DNA from: Clostridium sp. UBA6640
GTDB taxonomy: Bacteria; Bacillota; Clostridia; Clostridiales; Clostridiaceae
Direction: 5' to 3'
Assembly (NCBI RefSeq): GCF_002455975.1
Contig: NZ_DKLM01000169.1
Coordinates: forward strand, 10,569-40,527
Length of the DNA: 29,959 nt
Shown: one piece after another, positions 28,442-29,959 of the stretch
Position numbering within the stretch: the first letter of the stretch is position 1
How the letters are laid out: every line of letters starts with the position of its first letter
Program-made: the position numbers and the translations under genes
The notes under the pieces: generated by a model
What the model was told of the DNA's origin: nothing
The model's input: only the letters and a program-made list of their open reading frames with translations
Databases searched by the model: none

Positions 28442-29959
28442 TCAAAATATAAATTCTTCATCTAATTCTTTAGCATTTACTATCACTTTTACATATTCCA
28501 CTTCTTTCTGAAAAGTAATATCTTTCATTACAATATCTAAATTTTCAATTGCTTTTTCTAAAATATAAAGATACCTCTCACTCATTTTCTTTATTGTCTC
28601 ATCCATAAATAACGATATCAAATATTCAAAATTCAATACTATTTTATTTTTTTCTTCATATGCATTTAAAAATAAATCAAATTGCATGGAATTTTCTTCA
28701 TAATTAAGTATTTCTACATCCAAATCGTCAAATTTCAAATCAATATTATCTATATTTTGAAAAGCAAACGCTATATCAAAAATAGGGTTTCTTATTAAAG
28801 ATGATTTTACTCCCAATTCTCTTACCAACTCATCAAATTGATATGTTTGGTTATCTAATGACCTTAAACTATCATAATTTACCTCTTGTAAAAGTGTCCT
28901 AAAAGTATAATTCTCAAAAATACTATTTTTAAATGTTATCATATTAATAAACATTCCCACTACATTATATAAATCTGAATGTACTCTACCACTTACTGGT
29001 GATCCAATGATTATCTTTGGCTCCTTTGTATATTTCCAAATTAAAATATTATATACTGTTAATAAAATTGAATTTATTGTAGTGTGTGTTTTTATTGATA
29101 TTTGCTTCAATTTTCTTGTTAATTCTTCTGAAATAATAACTTGCTGGATTTTCCCTTTAGAATTTCCTCTCTCCGTTCGTGGGTAATCTATGAGTTTATC
29201 TCCAATAGAACTTAAGTCTTCATCCTTAAGTTTACTTATCCAATATTCCTTTTCCTTTAAGTACTTAGATGTTTCTTGAAACTTCCTTTCCCATTCAGAA
29301 TAATCTTTATACTGAATTTTAATATCTGAAAGTTGCTTATTGTTGTATAACAACATAAATTCGCTTAATATTATTCTCATTGAAAAACCATCTGAAATAA
29401 TATGGTGAATATCAAAACAAAGTATATGTTTTAATTTATTTATCCTCATTACTGCTACCCTTATTAAAGGAGCTTTGTTCAAAATAAATGGTCTAACAAA
29501 CTTATCAATTTCATCCATTAATTCTCTTTCATTAACTTCATAATGCTCTAAGCTAAACATAAACTCTTCATTAATTATTTGAACTACTTCTCCATCTATT
29601 ACTTCAAAATGTGTTCTAAGAATCTCATGCCTACTGATTATTTCTTTTAGTATTTCTTCAACTTTATTGATATTAAGTTCCCCTAATAGAGAAAATACAA
29701 TTGGGATATTATAACTTTTATTTTCCCTATTAATACAATTATTAATATACATCCTCTTTTGGGCTGATGATGCTGCATACATATATTTTTTCTCTACCTT
29801 TGAAATAGGCTTATATTCACTTTCATTTAGACTTTCTATATATTCTGCCAATCTCTTGATAGTATAATTTTCAAACAATTTAGTTAGAGAAACATTTGCC
29901 CCTACTTCTTTATAAATTTTGCCAACTACTATTGTTGCCTTTAATGAATGTCCTCCTAA
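28442..29959 (-). CDS. NRPS-1, C-terminal part: carrier domain then terminal condensation domain (partial, runs off right edge)
   Basis: The open frame enters from the right edge in the middle of a carrier domain; the first visible residues are LGGHSLKA, so the phosphopantetheine Ser is residue 5 of the visible part. The annotation must extend to the edge rather than start at the internal TTG near 29878. A condensation domain follows from AASSAQKRMY (about residue 60) with an intact HHIISDG, and the protein ends EFIF. Ending on a C domain means the next amino acid is activated by another protein, here NRPS-2, which begins 49 bp downstream with a half C fused to A. The module that loads the visible carrier lies outside the window. 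Confidence 0.95.
   Translation of the reverse strand, partial: LGGHSLKATIVVGKIYKEVGANVSLTKLFENYTIKRLAEYIESLNESEYKPISKVEKKYMYAASSAQKRMYINNCINRENKSYNIPIVFSLLGELNINKVEEILKEIISRHEILRTHFEVIDGEVVQIINEEFMFSLEHYEVNERELMDEIDKFVRPFILNKAPLIRVAVMRINKLKHILCFDIHHIISDGFSMRIILSEFMLLYNNKQLSDIKIQYKDYSEWERKFQETSKYLKEKEYWISKLKDEDLSSIGDKLIDYPRTERGNSKGKIQQVIISEELTRKLKQISIKTHTTINSILLTVYNILIWKYTKEPKIIIGSPVSGRVHSDLYNVVGMFINMITFKNSIFENYTFRTLLQEVNYDSLRSLDNQTYQFDELVRELGVKSSLIRNPIFDIAFAFQNIDNIDLKFDDLDVEILNYEENSMQFDLFLNAYEEKNKIVLNFEYLISLFMDETIKKMSERYLYILEKAIENLDIVMKDITFQKEVEYVKVIVNAKELDEEFIF

Noticed and set aside
1..29959. CRISPR array, tRNA, rRNA, thioesterase or polyketide synthase domains
   Set aside because: No spaced direct repeats, tRNA-like folds, GxSxG thioesterase at a synthetase end, or ketosynthase motifs were seen.

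Overview
The window is most of a very large nonribosomal peptide synthetase (NRPS) locus from a low-GC Firmicute. The extreme A+T content, the heavy use of AGA, ATA and TTA codons, the AGGAGG-type ribosome binding sites and Gram-positive style COM docking ends point to Clostridium or a close relative; this is inferred from composition, not from a species marker. All biosynthetic genes lie on the minus strand, so the assembly line reads from the right edge to the left edge.

Layout in reading order. NRPS-1 (28442-29959, cut by the right edge) shows its last carrier domain (T) and a final condensation domain (C). NRPS-2 (22654-28392) is [half C]-A-A-T-C*, where the first adenylation domain (A) has no carrier and the C* active site is degenerate. 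NRPS-3 (17738-22561) is [half C]-A(methyltransferase)A-T-E*: a methyltransferase is inserted inside the A domain between core motifs A2 and A3, and the epimerase active site is destroyed. NRPS-4 (3712-17721, 4669 aa) is C-A-T-C-A-T-C-A-T-C-A-T-C. Then come a GNAT acetyltransferase (2906-3490) with its own likely promoter and terminator, a decayed IS110-family element on the plus strand (about 1385-2600), and NRPS-5 (1-1309, cut by the left edge), which is [half C]-A.

How the parts work together. Specificity codes read by hand suggest Ser, Asp, an uncertain acidic-pocket substrate and Cys for NRPS-4, and an Orn/basic-like residue for the second A domain of NRPS-2. Three A domains (first of NRPS-2, the one in NRPS-3, third of NRPS-4) share one unusual code, DIWE(L/V)T(A/C)DDK. 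No thioesterase is visible, so release lies outside the window.

The most striking pattern is at the protein ends. Three synthetases end in a C domain whose last four residues are E-F-x-F (EFIF, EFKF, EFNF). In assembly order each is followed by a protein that begins with only the C-terminal half of a C domain, without HHxxxDG, fused to an A domain. The fourth junction (NRPS-3 to NRPS-4) instead uses classical COM-type ends. This looks like two orthogonal docking systems in one assembly line. With the dead E domain, the degenerate C domain, the carrier-less A domain and the interrupted A domain, it makes this an atypical synthetase worth experimental study.
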